Shown here one piece after another: positions 24,683 to 31,797 of a stretch of 36,952 nucleotides of DNA (position 1 is its first letter; each line of letters begins with the position of its first letter). Under the pieces are notes generated by a model that saw only the letters and a program-made list of their open reading frames with translations, searched no databases and was not told the DNA's origin. Source of the stretch: Nitrospirota bacterium (GTDB lineage Bacteria > Nitrospirota > Leptospirillia > Leptospirillales > Leptospirillaceae); NCBI GenBank assembly GCA_021828525.1, contig JAJZGM010000002.1, positions 1 through 36,952 on the forward strand, written 5' to 3'. Position numbers and translations under genes: made by a program.

Positions 24683-25621
24683 GTGAGGGAAATCAAGATA
24701 TTTTCTGGAAACGCCAATATCGCCTTGGCGCAGGAGATTGTTTCTTACCTTAAGGCTCCTTTGGGAGTCGCAACCGTTGGGGCATTTTCCGACGGCGAGG
24801 TTCGGGTAAGGATTGATGAAAATGTTCGGGGAAACGATGTCTTCCTGATCCAGTCCCTTTCGCATCCTGTCAATACGCACCTGATGGAGCTCCTGGTCAT
24901 GATTGATGCTGTCAAAAGGGCTTCGGCGCAGAGGATTACCGCTGTTATCCCTTATTATGCCTATGCGCGCCAGGACAGGAAGGATCAGCCACGGGTTCCG
25001 ATCACCGCCAAGCTAGTCGCGGACCTGATCACCACTGCGGGTGCCTCCCGCATTCTGACCCTGGATCTACATACCGGGCAGCTGCAGGGATTTTTCAATA
25101 TTCCGGTCGACCACCTTCACGGGACCCCGGTGCTGATCGAACCGTTGAAAAAGATGTCCGGCGAAAACCTCGTCCTGGTTTCTCCCGATGCAGGGGGAGT
25201 TGAAAGGACAAGAGTCTTTGCCAAGCGTCTTCAGGCTCCCCTCGCCATTATCGACAAGAGACGGGAAGGTCCAAATCAGTCTCAGGTGATGAATATCATC
25301 GGGGATGTGGCAGGGAAGACTGCCGTCATCCTGGATGATATGATCGATACGGCGGGAACGATTACACAAGGAGCCCAGGCTGCTCTCGATGCCGGAGCCA
25401 AACGGGTTGTGGCCGTGGCCACCCATCCGGTTCTTTCAGGAATGGCCCTTGAACGGCTGAACAAATCGGTGATAGATGAGGTCATTGTGACGAATTCCAT
25501 TCCCATGGGCGGGAAGGATGAGGTCTGTCGCAAGCTACGGGTCTATTCGATCGCCCCCCTCCTGGGGGAGGCGATCAAGAGAATTCACGAAGATGATTCT
25601 GTGAGTTCATTGTTCATCTGA
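24683..25621 (+). CDS. prs: Ribose-phosphate pyrophosphokinase (PRPP synthase)
   Basis: Makes 5-phosphoribosyl 1-pyrophosphate from ribose 5-phosphate and ATP for nucleotides, histidine, tryptophan and NAD. Visible are FSGNANIALAQEI, the ATP-binding YARQDRK, the metal-binding DLHTGQLQGFF, the KRREGPNQSQ flexible loop, and the PRPP-binding LDDMIDTAGT. I place the start at GTG 24683 because VREIKIFSGNAN matches the usual N-terminus and AGGAGG (24665-24670) is upstream, though at 12 nt it is somewhat distant. TTG 24659 would add eight residues but would put that site inside the gene. The length from GTG is 312 residues, standard for class I enzymes. Confidence 0.95.
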   Translation: MREIKIFSGNANIALAQEIVSYLKAPLGVATVGAFSDGEVRVRIDENVRGNDVFLIQSLSHPVNTHLMELLVMIDAVKRASAQRITAVIPYYAYARQDRKDQPRVPITAKLVADLITTAGASRILTLDLHTGQLQGFFNIPVDHLHGTPVLIEPLKKMSGENLVLVSPDAGGVERTRVFAKRLQAPLAIIDKRREGPNQSQVMNIIGDVAGKTAVILDDMIDTAGTITQGAQAALDAGAKRVVAVATHPVLSGMALERLNKSVIDEVIVTNSIPMGGKDEVCRKLRVYSIAPLLGEAIKRIHEDDSVSSLFI

Positions 25622-25676
25622 GATCTGTCGGAATCATCTGCCTGCGCATCCGGGGGCAGCATAAAAGGAGGAAGAT

Positions 25677-26252
25677 GTGGATCACAGCAATCTGAAGGTC
25701 ATGGTCAGGGAAAAGAACGGAAAGGGAGTGGCAAGGTCGCTTCGGCGAACCGGCCATGTTCCGGCGGTCGTCTATGGAGGGGGAAAATCAAAGTCCCTTT
25801 CAGTCTCGTTGAAGGATGTGGAAAAGGCCCTGCATACACATGCGGGAAGAAACGGCCTTTTCGACCTCGAGATCAATGACGGAAAGAATGTCCATAAAGC
25901 CTTGACCCTTGTCCGGGATATCCAGAGGGATCCTATCACCGGAAAAATCCTTCACCTGGATTTTTTTGAAGTGTCCGAAAAGGCCAAGGTCAGGAATCGG
26001 GTTCCCCTTGAAGTCGTGGGTGATATTCCTGCTGGGGTCAAAAAGGGGGGGATCCTGGACTTTGTGATCAGGGAGCTGCATGTCGAATGTCTTTCCTTTC
26101 AGATGCCGGACCATATCAAGGTGGATGTCTCCGGTCTCGACATCAACCAGACACTTCACGTGAAGGACATCGTCCTTCCACCAGGCGTGGCTGTCCTTGA
26201 CGACGGAAACTCCGTGGCCATCCATGTCATTCCGCCAAAGGCCGAGGCCTAA
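25677..26252 (+). CDS. rplY: 50S ribosomal protein L25, long (CTC/TL5) form
   Basis: 5S rRNA-binding ribosomal protein, also known as general stress protein CTC in Bacillus. The 191-residue product has the N-terminal L25 domain (RSLRRTGHVPAVVYGGGK) that contacts 5S rRNA and the extra C-terminal TL5/CTC domain from about residue 95 to 185. GTG 25677 is preceded by AGGAGG (25666-25671) with 5-nt spacing; the overlapping ATG at 25675 is out of frame. The prs-rplY-pth-ychF order is widespread and suggests co-expression. Confidence 0.95.
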   Translation: MDHSNLKVMVREKNGKGVARSLRRTGHVPAVVYGGGKSKSLSVSLKDVEKALHTHAGRNGLFDLEINDGKNVHKALTLVRDIQRDPITGKILHLDFFEVSEKAKVRNRVPLEVVGDIPAGVKKGGILDFVIRELHVECLSFQMPDHIKVDVSGLDINQTLHVKDIVLPPGVAVLDDGNSVAIHVIPPKAEA

Positions 26253-26302
26253 TCGGATTGACCGGTACAGGAATGGCCTGACGGGGCGGCGGAGGGGGGG
26301 GT

Positions 26303-26848
26303 TTGTCTTTTGTCATCATAGGGCTGGGAAATCCCGGACCGGAGTATGACGGGACCCGCCACAACGTCGGAAAGATGCTCCTGGACTTCTTTTCGGAAAA
26401 ATACGGCATTCCCCTGGGGAAAAAACAGGGAAACATTATTTATGGGGAAGGCGTATGGCGCGGCCATCGTCTTTTGCTTGTTTTTCCGGTGACATTCATG
26501 AATCTGAGCGGGAAAGTCGTCCCCTGGCTTAGGTTGAAGGGGGCGGAAGATCCTTCGCAATGGCTTCTCCTCCATGATGATCTGGACACTCCTTTCGGAG
26601 TGGTCCGTTTCCGTGAGAAGGGAGGATCCGGCGGACAGCGAGGCGTCGAGTCCATCCTTGGTGTCGCCGGCTCGAAGGAAATTTCAAGGATCAAGGTCGG
26701 GATCGGACGACCCGCTTTTGTGGGAGCCGATATCAGCGATTATGTTCTTTCTCGGTTTTCAAAAGAGGAGAAAGAAAGGCTTCCGACCCTTTTTGAGAAT
26801 GCCCTTGCCCTGACGGAAAAATGGCTGTTGGCAAGGTCTCGGCATTGA
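26303..26848 (+). CDS. pth: Peptidyl-tRNA hydrolase
   Basis: Cleaves the ester bond of peptidyl-tRNA that has dropped off ribosomes. Visible are GLGNPGPEYDGTRHNVG with the catalytic histidine, PVTFMNLSG with the substrate-binding asparagine, and LLLHDDLDTPFG with the catalytic aspartate. In the next motif this protein reads GGSGGQRGVESI, where the E. coli enzyme has GGHGGHNGLKDI, so the histidine and asparagine there are replaced by Gln and Arg. The length is 181 residues. The only practical start is TTG 26303, preceded by GGAGGGGGG. Sits between rplY and ychF. Confidence 0.93.
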   Translation: MSFVIIGLGNPGPEYDGTRHNVGKMLLDFFSEKYGIPLGKKQGNIIYGEGVWRGHRLLLVFPVTFMNLSGKVVPWLRLKGAEDPSQWLLLHDDLDTPFGVVRFREKGGSGGQRGVESILGVAGSKEISRIKVGIGRPAFVGADISDYVLSRFSKEEKERLPTLFENALALTEKWLLARSRH

Positions 26849-26861
26849 CGGGGATGGTTGA

Positions 26862-27956
26862 TTGGGTCTTTCCTGCGGTATAGTGGGGTTGCCGAATGTG
26901 GGGAAGTCGACGCTCTTCAATGCGTTGACGGCCGCAACGGTTCCGGTGGCCAACTATCCTTTTTGTACAATTGATCCTCATTCGGGTATCGTTCCTGTTC
27001 CGGACAAGCGCCTGGACAGGCTTGCCGAGCTGTACAGACCTAAAAAGGTGACTCCTGCCACGGTGGAGTTTGTCGATATTGCGGGTCTGGTAAAGGGGGC
27101 AAGCCAAGGGGAAGGGCTGGGGAACCAGTTCCTGGGACACATAAGGTCCGTGGATCTGATCGTCCATGTGCTCAGGGGGTTTCAGGACGGTGAGATTACC
27201 CACGTCCATGGAGAGGTCAATCCCGTTTCGGATCTTGAAGTCATCGAAACCGAACTTCTCCTGGCGGATCTTGCCTCGTTGACCACCCGTCTTCCGAAAT
27301 TTGAAAAACAGTGGAAAACGGGGGGTAAGGAGGCCGAGGCCCAGAAAAGTCTTTTTTCCCTGATCTTGGAAGGACTTGAGAGCGGACGTCCGGCCAGGGA
27401 AATCTCTTCGGACTCCCTTGGCGATTCGTTCCGGCGGAGCCTCGGACTTCTGACCGACAAACCTGCGTTGTATGTGGCGAACGTCTCCGAGTCCGAAATT
27501 CATTCTCCATCCCCTCGGATTGAATCTCTGGAAAGGATTGTTGCGGAGAGGGGGGGAGCGCTCATTCCCATTTGCGCAAAATGGGAAGCCGAGATCGCTG
27601 AACTTCCGGCCTCTGAAAGAGCCGTTTTTCTCAAGGAACTTGGACTTGAGCGGTCCGGACTGGATCGCCTGGCCTTCGAGGGATACCGCTCCCTTGGTTT
27701 GGTGACCTTTCTGACAGCCGGAGAGATGGAAGTTCGTGCCTGGCCCGTCCTGAAAGGCACTTCCGCGCCGAGGGCCGCATCGGAAATCCATTCCGATATT
27801 GAAAGAGGGTTCATTCGGGCCGAGGTCATGCGTTATGAGGATCTCGACCGGCTTGGCTCTGAAAAGCTAGTCAAGGAGAAGGGGCTCCTTCGCCTTGAGG
27901 GCAAGGAGTATGTCATTCAGGACGGAGATGTCGTGTATTTCCGTTTTCATGTCTAG
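26862..27956 (+). CDS. ychF: Redox-responsive ATPase YchF
   Basis: Obg-family P-loop NTPase that prefers ATP and binds the ribosome; homologues (YchF/OLA1) act in stress and translation. The protein starts with LSCGIVGLPNVGKSTLFNAL (G1), has the G3 region VDIAGLVKGASQGEGLGNQF, the ATP-specific G4 variant NVSE in place of NKxD, a coiled-coil arm, and a C-terminal TGS domain ending in DGDVVYFRFHV. The length is 364 residues. TTG 26862 gives exactly the conserved N-terminus; no ATG is available. The pth-ychF pair is conserved across bacteria. Confidence 0.96.
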   Translation: MGLSCGIVGLPNVGKSTLFNALTAATVPVANYPFCTIDPHSGIVPVPDKRLDRLAELYRPKKVTPATVEFVDIAGLVKGASQGEGLGNQFLGHIRSVDLIVHVLRGFQDGEITHVHGEVNPVSDLEVIETELLLADLASLTTRLPKFEKQWKTGGKEAEAQKSLFSLILEGLESGRPAREISSDSLGDSFRRSLGLLTDKPALYVANVSESEIHSPSPRIESLERIVAERGGALIPICAKWEAEIAELPASERAVFLKELGLERSGLDRLAFEGYRSLGLVTFLTAGEMEVRAWPVLKGTSAPRAASEIHSDIERGFIRAEVMRYEDLDRLGSEKLVKEKGLLRLEGKEYVIQDGDVVYFRFHV

Positions 27957-27978
27957 ATGAATCGAGAGGTGGGTGCCA

Positions 27979-28362
27979 ATGAATTTCTATGAATGTGTTC
28001 TGTTGCTGAAACCAACCCTTTCGGAAGAGGAATCCTCCTCCGTTGTGGGGAAATTCGAAAAAATCGTCGTGGAGAGGAACGGAACCGTCCATGCGGTTCA
28101 ACATCTTGGAAAAAAGAAACTGGCTTATGAGCTGAAGAAAGAACGGAAGGCCGAGTATGTTATCCTATACATCGAATTGCCGAATGCCTCCGACGAGCTT
28201 GAGCTCGAACGCTCGGCCCGTCTTGATGAAAGGGTGCTCAAGAGCATGATCCTCAAACGGAAAAAACTTGTCATTCCCCAGACAGAGGGGCCTTCCGAAC
28301 AGGCGACGGGGGCTGAATCTTCCTCAGAGGGTGTTTCTGAGGTTGAAGGAGCAGCAATTTGA
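27979..28362 (+). CDS. rpsF: 30S ribosomal protein S6
   Basis: Ribosomal protein that binds 16S rRNA together with S18. The ferredoxin-like fold is visible from MNFYECVLLLKPTLSEEE to VIPQTE, followed by an acidic Ser/Glu-rich tail of about 30 residues as in many S6 proteins. ATG 27979 matches the usual N-terminus and has GAGAGGTGG upstream; a GTG six bases earlier is less likely. It forms the classical rpsF-ssb-rpsR operon, with a 4-nt overlap to ssb. In other bacteria S6:S18 represses this operon; I did not identify the corresponding leader structure. Confidence 0.96.
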   Translation: MNFYECVLLLKPTLSEEESSSVVGKFEKIVVERNGTVHAVQHLGKKKLAYELKKERKAEYVILYIELPNASDELELERSARLDERVLKSMILKRKKLVIPQTEGPSEQATGAESSSEGVSEVEGAAI

Positions 28363-28787
28363 GCAGCTTCAACAAGGTCGTTCTCATGGGAAATCTGACC
28401 CGGGATCCGGAGATGCGGGTCACGGGCGGAGGCATGTCCGTCGGGACCTTTACGCTCGCCATCAACAACCGTGTGAAGGGAAACGACGAAAAGGAAGACG
28501 TCAGTTTCATTGATTGCGTAGCCTTCGGTAAACAGGCCGACTTTGTCAAGGAATATCTGGGGAAAGGCATGCCGATCCTTCTCGAAGGGCGTCTCCAGCA
28601 GAACCGCTGGGAGCAGGAAGGGCAAAAGCGCTCGAAAATCGAAGTCATTGTACAGACTCTGACTTTCGTGGGCCCCCCCAAGCGCTCCTCAGGATCCGCT
28701 CCTGATTCTTCCCACCGTCAGGAATCCTATCCGGATCCGGGTGGAGATTTGATAATGGGACAGGGGGAATCAGACATTCCCTTTTAG
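28359..28787 (+). CDS. ssb: Single-stranded DNA-binding protein
   Basis: Tetrameric OB-fold protein that coats single-stranded DNA in replication and repair. Visible are NKVVLMGNLTRDPEMR, the FIDCVAFGKQADFV core and EGRLQQNRWE, followed by a disordered Ser/Pro/Gln linker and the C-terminal peptide ESDIPF that binds partner proteins. 142 residues is typical. TTG 28359 overlaps the rpsF stop, with AAGGAG 7 nt upstream. rpsR follows after 54 nt. Confidence 0.96.
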   Translation: MSSFNKVVLMGNLTRDPEMRVTGGGMSVGTFTLAINNRVKGNDEKEDVSFIDCVAFGKQADFVKEYLGKGMPILLEGRLQQNRWEQEGQKRSKIEVIVQTLTFVGPPKRSSGSAPDSSHRQESYPDPGGDLIMGQGESDIPF

Positions 28788-28841
28788 AAAAAACGTATTC
28801 GTCACGTCACCGGGAACCGAATCAACGAAAGGAATTCAGGC

Positions 28842-29072
28842 ATGGCAGGTCAGGCTCGTTCTTTCCAGAGAAAAAAGGTGTGCCGTTTTTGCACAGAAAA
28901 CCTCCTCATCGATTTCAAGGATCAGGCCACGCTTCATTCCTACCTGACCGAACGTGGAAAAATCCTTCCGCGAAGACTGACAGGGACCTGTTCTCACCAT
29001 CAAAGGGCGGTCTCAAAGGCGATCAAGCAGGCCAGGAATGTTGCATTTCTTGCCTTTGCCGAGGAAAGCTGA
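28842..29072 (+). CDS. rpsR: 30S ribosomal protein S18, zinc-binding (C+) form
   Basis: Small-subunit ribosomal protein partnering S6. The 76-residue sequence shows KKVCRFC, ILPRRLTGTCSHHQR and a basic helix. Cys14, Cys17, Cys50 and His53 form the CxxC...CxxH zinc set, so this is the C+ paralogue type rather than the cysteine-free form found in many bacteria. AAAGGAATTC precedes the ATG. The next gene starts within its last codons. rplI, which often follows rpsR, is absent here. Confidence 0.97.
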   Translation: MAGQARSFQRKKVCRFCTENLLIDFKDQATLHSYLTERGKILPRRLTGTCSHHQRAVSKAIKQARNVAFLAFAEES

Positions 29073-30225
29073 ACTGAACACTCCGTTTCCCGTCGCACCA
29101 TTCCTTTCGACGGTCTCTTTTTCGACGGCTCTTTATCTCTCCCTGCTTGCCCTGCCGCGAGTCGGAATACTTGTGGCCATGTTTTCCGGTGTTCCCCTTG
29201 TGCTGGCCCAGCTCCAATTTCCCTCCCAGCTTTTGGGAACGGGGGCCATGGTGACATCGGGGGGTCTCATTTTCCTTCTGGGATCACTTCTCCATAATCC
29301 GATTCCCGGTCTCCAGGTTCTGATCTATGTCGGATGGTGCGGCCTGCCGGCTCTTCTTACGGCAGAGTTCCTGCGAAGACAGGTCCGGGTTCTCCCGATG
29401 GTTTTTTCCACCTCATTTCAGATTCTTTTTTTTCTGGGTGGGGTCGCCTTTTTTCTCTATATGAAAACCAATGGCCAGATATGGACAGGAATTGCCCAGA
29501 GCATCCATGGGGCGGTCGATGTCGTCATGAACACGGCCATCAAAAATTCCCATTCGACCCTGAGTCCCGCCGACCAGGCCCGTCTTCTTTCCCTCGAACC
29601 ACTCATTTACAGGACCTTCCTTGATCTTCTTCCCGGGCTTTTTGCCAGTCTGGCCCTCCTGACAGCCATCACCTTGTGGGCAACGAGTGTCGGGCTTCTT
29701 GAGAACCGGCAGCTATCTCCCGGACAGCCGGGGATTGATCGATGGGTTCTCCCCGATCATCTTATCTTTGCCCTGATTGCCTCCATGGCTCTTCTTCTCG
29801 TTCCGTCCTTCGAAATGCGTGTTCTGGGAACAAATCTCCTGATGGTTTTCGGAGTCCTCTATGTGGGACAAGGGACAGGAGTTTTGTTAAGCTATGTAAG
29901 AAAAAGAAAGCTGGGAGGATGGTTCTGGCTGGTTTCGGGAGTCTTCCTCCTCATTCAGCCGATGTTTCTCATGATTTTAGGACTGGTCGGCGTTATCGAC
30001 ATATGGGCGGATTTCCGGGAGCTCAGGGGAAAGCCGACGGGAGGAAACGGATCAGGTGAAAAAGGTCGATATGTGGAAAAGAAAATGGATGACCTGTCTG
30101 ACGGGGATGGGAGCCATCGCGACTCTTTCCGCACTTTCAGCCTGTGTCAGTACATCAGGGGGTCCCGTCTCCTGGGGGCATTCCGGGGGAGCGCGTCCAT
30201 ACGGGGAAAAGTTCGGCCAGCCTGA
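29038..30225 (+). CDS. DUF2232 (YybS-like) integral membrane protein
   Basis: Polytopic membrane protein whose eight or so hydrophobic helices and position right after rpsF-ssb-rpsR fit the DUF2232/YybS family, of unknown function. Features include the N-terminal strip of helices from about residue 20 to 150, a soluble loop near residues 155-200 and a second helical block up to about 325. The start is uncertain: ATG 29038 overlaps rpsR by 35 nt with a poorly spaced site, while GAGGAAAG (29061-29068) would serve a CTG at 29074. The frame runs 170 nt into rlpA, giving a tail of about 55 polar residues with no membrane character that is probably not conserved. See findings for the overlap. Confidence 0.78.
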   Translation: MLHFLPLPRKAELNTPFPVAPFLSTVSFSTALYLSLLALPRVGILVAMFSGVPLVLAQLQFPSQLLGTGAMVTSGGLIFLLGSLLHNPIPGLQVLIYVGWCGLPALLTAEFLRRQVRVLPMVFSTSFQILFFLGGVAFFLYMKTNGQIWTGIAQSIHGAVDVVMNTAIKNSHSTLSPADQARLLSLEPLIYRTFLDLLPGLFASLALLTAITLWATSVGLLENRQLSPGQPGIDRWVLPDHLIFALIASMALLLVPSFEMRVLGTNLLMVFGVLYVGQGTGVLLSYVRKRKLGGWFWLVSGVFLLIQPMFLMILGLVGVIDIWADFRELRGKPTGGNGSGEKGRYVEKKMDDLSDGDGSHRDSFRTFSLCQYIRGSRLLGAFRGSASIRGKVRPA

Positions 30226-30799
30226 TTTTTCCGTCATGGAAGGCCGGGTCGGAATGACGGAGGTCGGACGGGCCTCCTGGTATGGGCCGACCTTTTATGG
30301 TAAGCGCACCGCCAGTGGAAGCATCTTCAGGAAGCATGCCTTTACGGCCGCTCACCGGACTCTTCCTCTGGGAACCATGGTCAGGGTGACAAATCTTGCC
30401 AATGGACGCTCCGTTGATGTTCTGGTCAATGATCGGGGCCCCTTTGTCTCGGGCCGGATCATCGATCTCTCCTGGGAAGCCGCCAACAGGCTGGAAATTA
30501 TTGGCCCCGGAACAGGACTCGTCAAGCTGACCGTTCTTTCTGTCCCGGGCGGGGGTGGGCATCGCGGGACGGGGTATTACGCTGTGCAGGTGGCCTCCTT
30601 TACAAGTTACGACAAGGCCTTGCGATACAAGGAAAAACTTGGTCGTTACTCCCATATCAGGATCCAGCGGGCACATTTCGGCAGCCAGCCGGTCTTTCGT
30701 GTCCAGCTCGGGCAGTTCTCCAATCCCGGGAAGGCTCGTTCCTTTGCCCGGGAGGTGAAGGCGGAGCTCGGGAATGCCTTTATTGTTCAATCGGAATAA
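30056..30799 (+). CDS. rlpA: RlpA-family septal ring lytic transglycosylase lipoprotein with SPOR domain
   Basis: Outer-membrane lipoprotein that cleaves naked glycan strands at the septum in characterised species. The signal peptide ends in a lipobox ALSAC with Cys30. The double-psi beta-barrel domain spans residues about 70-165 and includes GRASWYGPTFYGKRTASG, with the catalytic region HRTLPLGTMVRVTN and VNDRGPF. A C-terminal SPOR domain (YYAVQVASFTSYDKALRY onward) should bind denuded septal peptidoglycan. GTG 30056 (247 residues) or ATG 30071 (AAAGG 5 nt upstream) are both plausible starts. The 5' part overlaps the DUF2232 frame by 170 nt. Confidence 0.9.
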   Translation: MKKVDMWKRKWMTCLTGMGAIATLSALSACVSTSGGPVSWGHSGGARPYGEKFGQPDFSVMEGRVGMTEVGRASWYGPTFYGKRTASGSIFRKHAFTAAHRTLPLGTMVRVTNLANGRSVDVLVNDRGPFVSGRIIDLSWEAANRLEIIGPGTGLVKLTVLSVPGGGGHRGTGYYAVQVASFTSYDKALRYKEKLGRYSHIRIQRAHFGSQPVFRVQLGQFSNPGKARSFAREVKAELGNAFIVQSE

Positions 30800-30828
30800 G
30801 ACCCTTTACCATTTTTGAAAGGATTACG

Positions 30829-31038
30829 ATGATGTCTGAATCAAAAATCGAAAATCTTGAAAAAAGGCTGACCCTCACCAAGGAAATGCTCCAGAAAAAA
30901 AAGGGGGAAGTCTCAAGCGAGACCAGAAAGGCGGATGGGGAACTCCGGCGTCTCAAAAAGATCGTCCGGAGAGTTGCCAACAAGAAGAGGAGACTCTCCT
31001 CTCCTTCCGTTAAAGGTGCCACTCCGAAAGAGAGCTGA
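30829..31038 (+). CDS. Small basic coiled-coil protein, unknown
   Basis: The 69-residue product is almost entirely one Lys/Glu/Arg-rich predicted helix with heptad-like leucines (SKIENLEKRLTLTKEMLQKK), followed by a basic Lys/Arg tail. Two adjacent ATGs (30829 and 30832) are preceded by AAAGGA, so translation is likely. I recognise no family. It lies 29 nt after rlpA and 1 nt before the next small gene, suggesting a transcript shared with both. Confidence 0.62.
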   Translation: MMSESKIENLEKRLTLTKEMLQKKKGEVSSETRKADGELRRLKKIVRRVANKKRRLSSPSVKGATPKES

Positions 31039-31039
31039 C

Positions 31040-31207
31040 ATGCCGATGATCTGGGAATACCGCGTGGCTCCCATCAGCCGGGAACAAGTGGAGAACCAGC
31101 TTAATTTTCTGGGCGAGGAAGGATGGGAACTCGTCCAGATCATTGTCATGAACAGCCCGGAGATTCCCTATCAGGGGATCTTCAAAAGGATCAAGGCCTC
31201 CCGGTAA
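31040..31207 (+). CDS. DUF4177-like small protein
   Basis: A 55-residue protein starting MPMIWEYRV and containing LGEEGWELVQII, the WEY...GWELV pattern of the DUF4177 family, whose function is unknown. The ATG at 31040 directly follows the stop of the preceding small gene, with GAAAGAGAG as a ribosome site; an upstream in-frame extension exists but runs in a different frame through the previous gene and is not homologous. Likely cytoplasmic. Confidence 0.72.
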   Translation: MPMIWEYRVAPISREQVENQLNFLGEEGWELVQIIVMNSPEIPYQGIFKRIKASR

Positions 31208-31219
31208 TCCGTCAGGAGG

Positions 31220-31675
31220 CTATTGGGAGTTTTTGAGAATCAGCTTGCGGGTTTTCTGATCGGCGGTATTCAAAATCTTGATGGCGTCCTTGTCGAGATG
31301 GGCCAGTTTTTCGGAGGCCTGCTCAAGGTCTTGCGAAAGGGCTTCGATGTCGGAAGGCGAAATCCGGCTTCCCGGGGTCCCCTTAAGGTATTTTCTCGCC
31401 GAATCCACGGCAATCCGGGCCTCGCCGAAATTTTGGTCGAGAGTATCGTGAATTGCTGCCTCGATACTGGTTTCTGCCATGTGAAGATCAAGTGAACGAT
31501 GTAGACGCTGGTAGGACTGGCTGAAGTTCTTTCCCTGCAAGTTGATCTGGGATTTGAGGGCGTCCATCTGGGACTTGAGGTCATTGACCTTGGCGCTGTC
31601 CTGTTTCATTCCCATGGAATAGGCCATGGCAATGGCCAGCACGATGACCATGGCTATCAGCAAATTTCTTATCAT
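31220..31675 (-). CDS. Membrane-anchored helical protein, unknown
   Basis: I do not recognise this gene. The 151-residue protein has an N-terminal membrane helix (about residues 3-20, LLIAMVIVLAIAMAYS) and a long helical region with two probable coiled coils: residues 27-60 (KVNDLKSQMDALKSQINLQ) and 65-150 with many Asp, Glu and Lys. It could be an inner-membrane-anchored periplasmic spacer. ATG 31675 has AAAGGG 7 nt upstream. It converges with the DUF4177 gene and is divergent from rimO. Confidence 0.68.
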   Translation of the reverse strand: MIRNLLIAMVIVLAIAMAYSMGMKQDSAKVNDLKSQMDALKSQINLQGKNFSQSYQRLHRSLDLHMAETSIEAAIHDTLDQNFGEARIAVDSARKYLKGTPGSRISPSDIEALSQDLEQASEKLAHLDKDAIKILNTADQKTRKLILKNSQ

Positions 31676-31797
31676 TATTTTACCCTTTGAGATCTGTGTT
31701 TGAGGGGAAGGGTGCCATCACAGGCTCCGATTGTATCATGCTGGAAAGAGGCTTCCTATGCAGTGTGAGATGAGACTTTCATGACGGACGGTCAAGG

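Noticed and set aside
26733-27791. Long open frame (352 codons) on the minus strand inside ychF and the end of pth
   Set aside because: Antisense to two certain genes; no family pattern.
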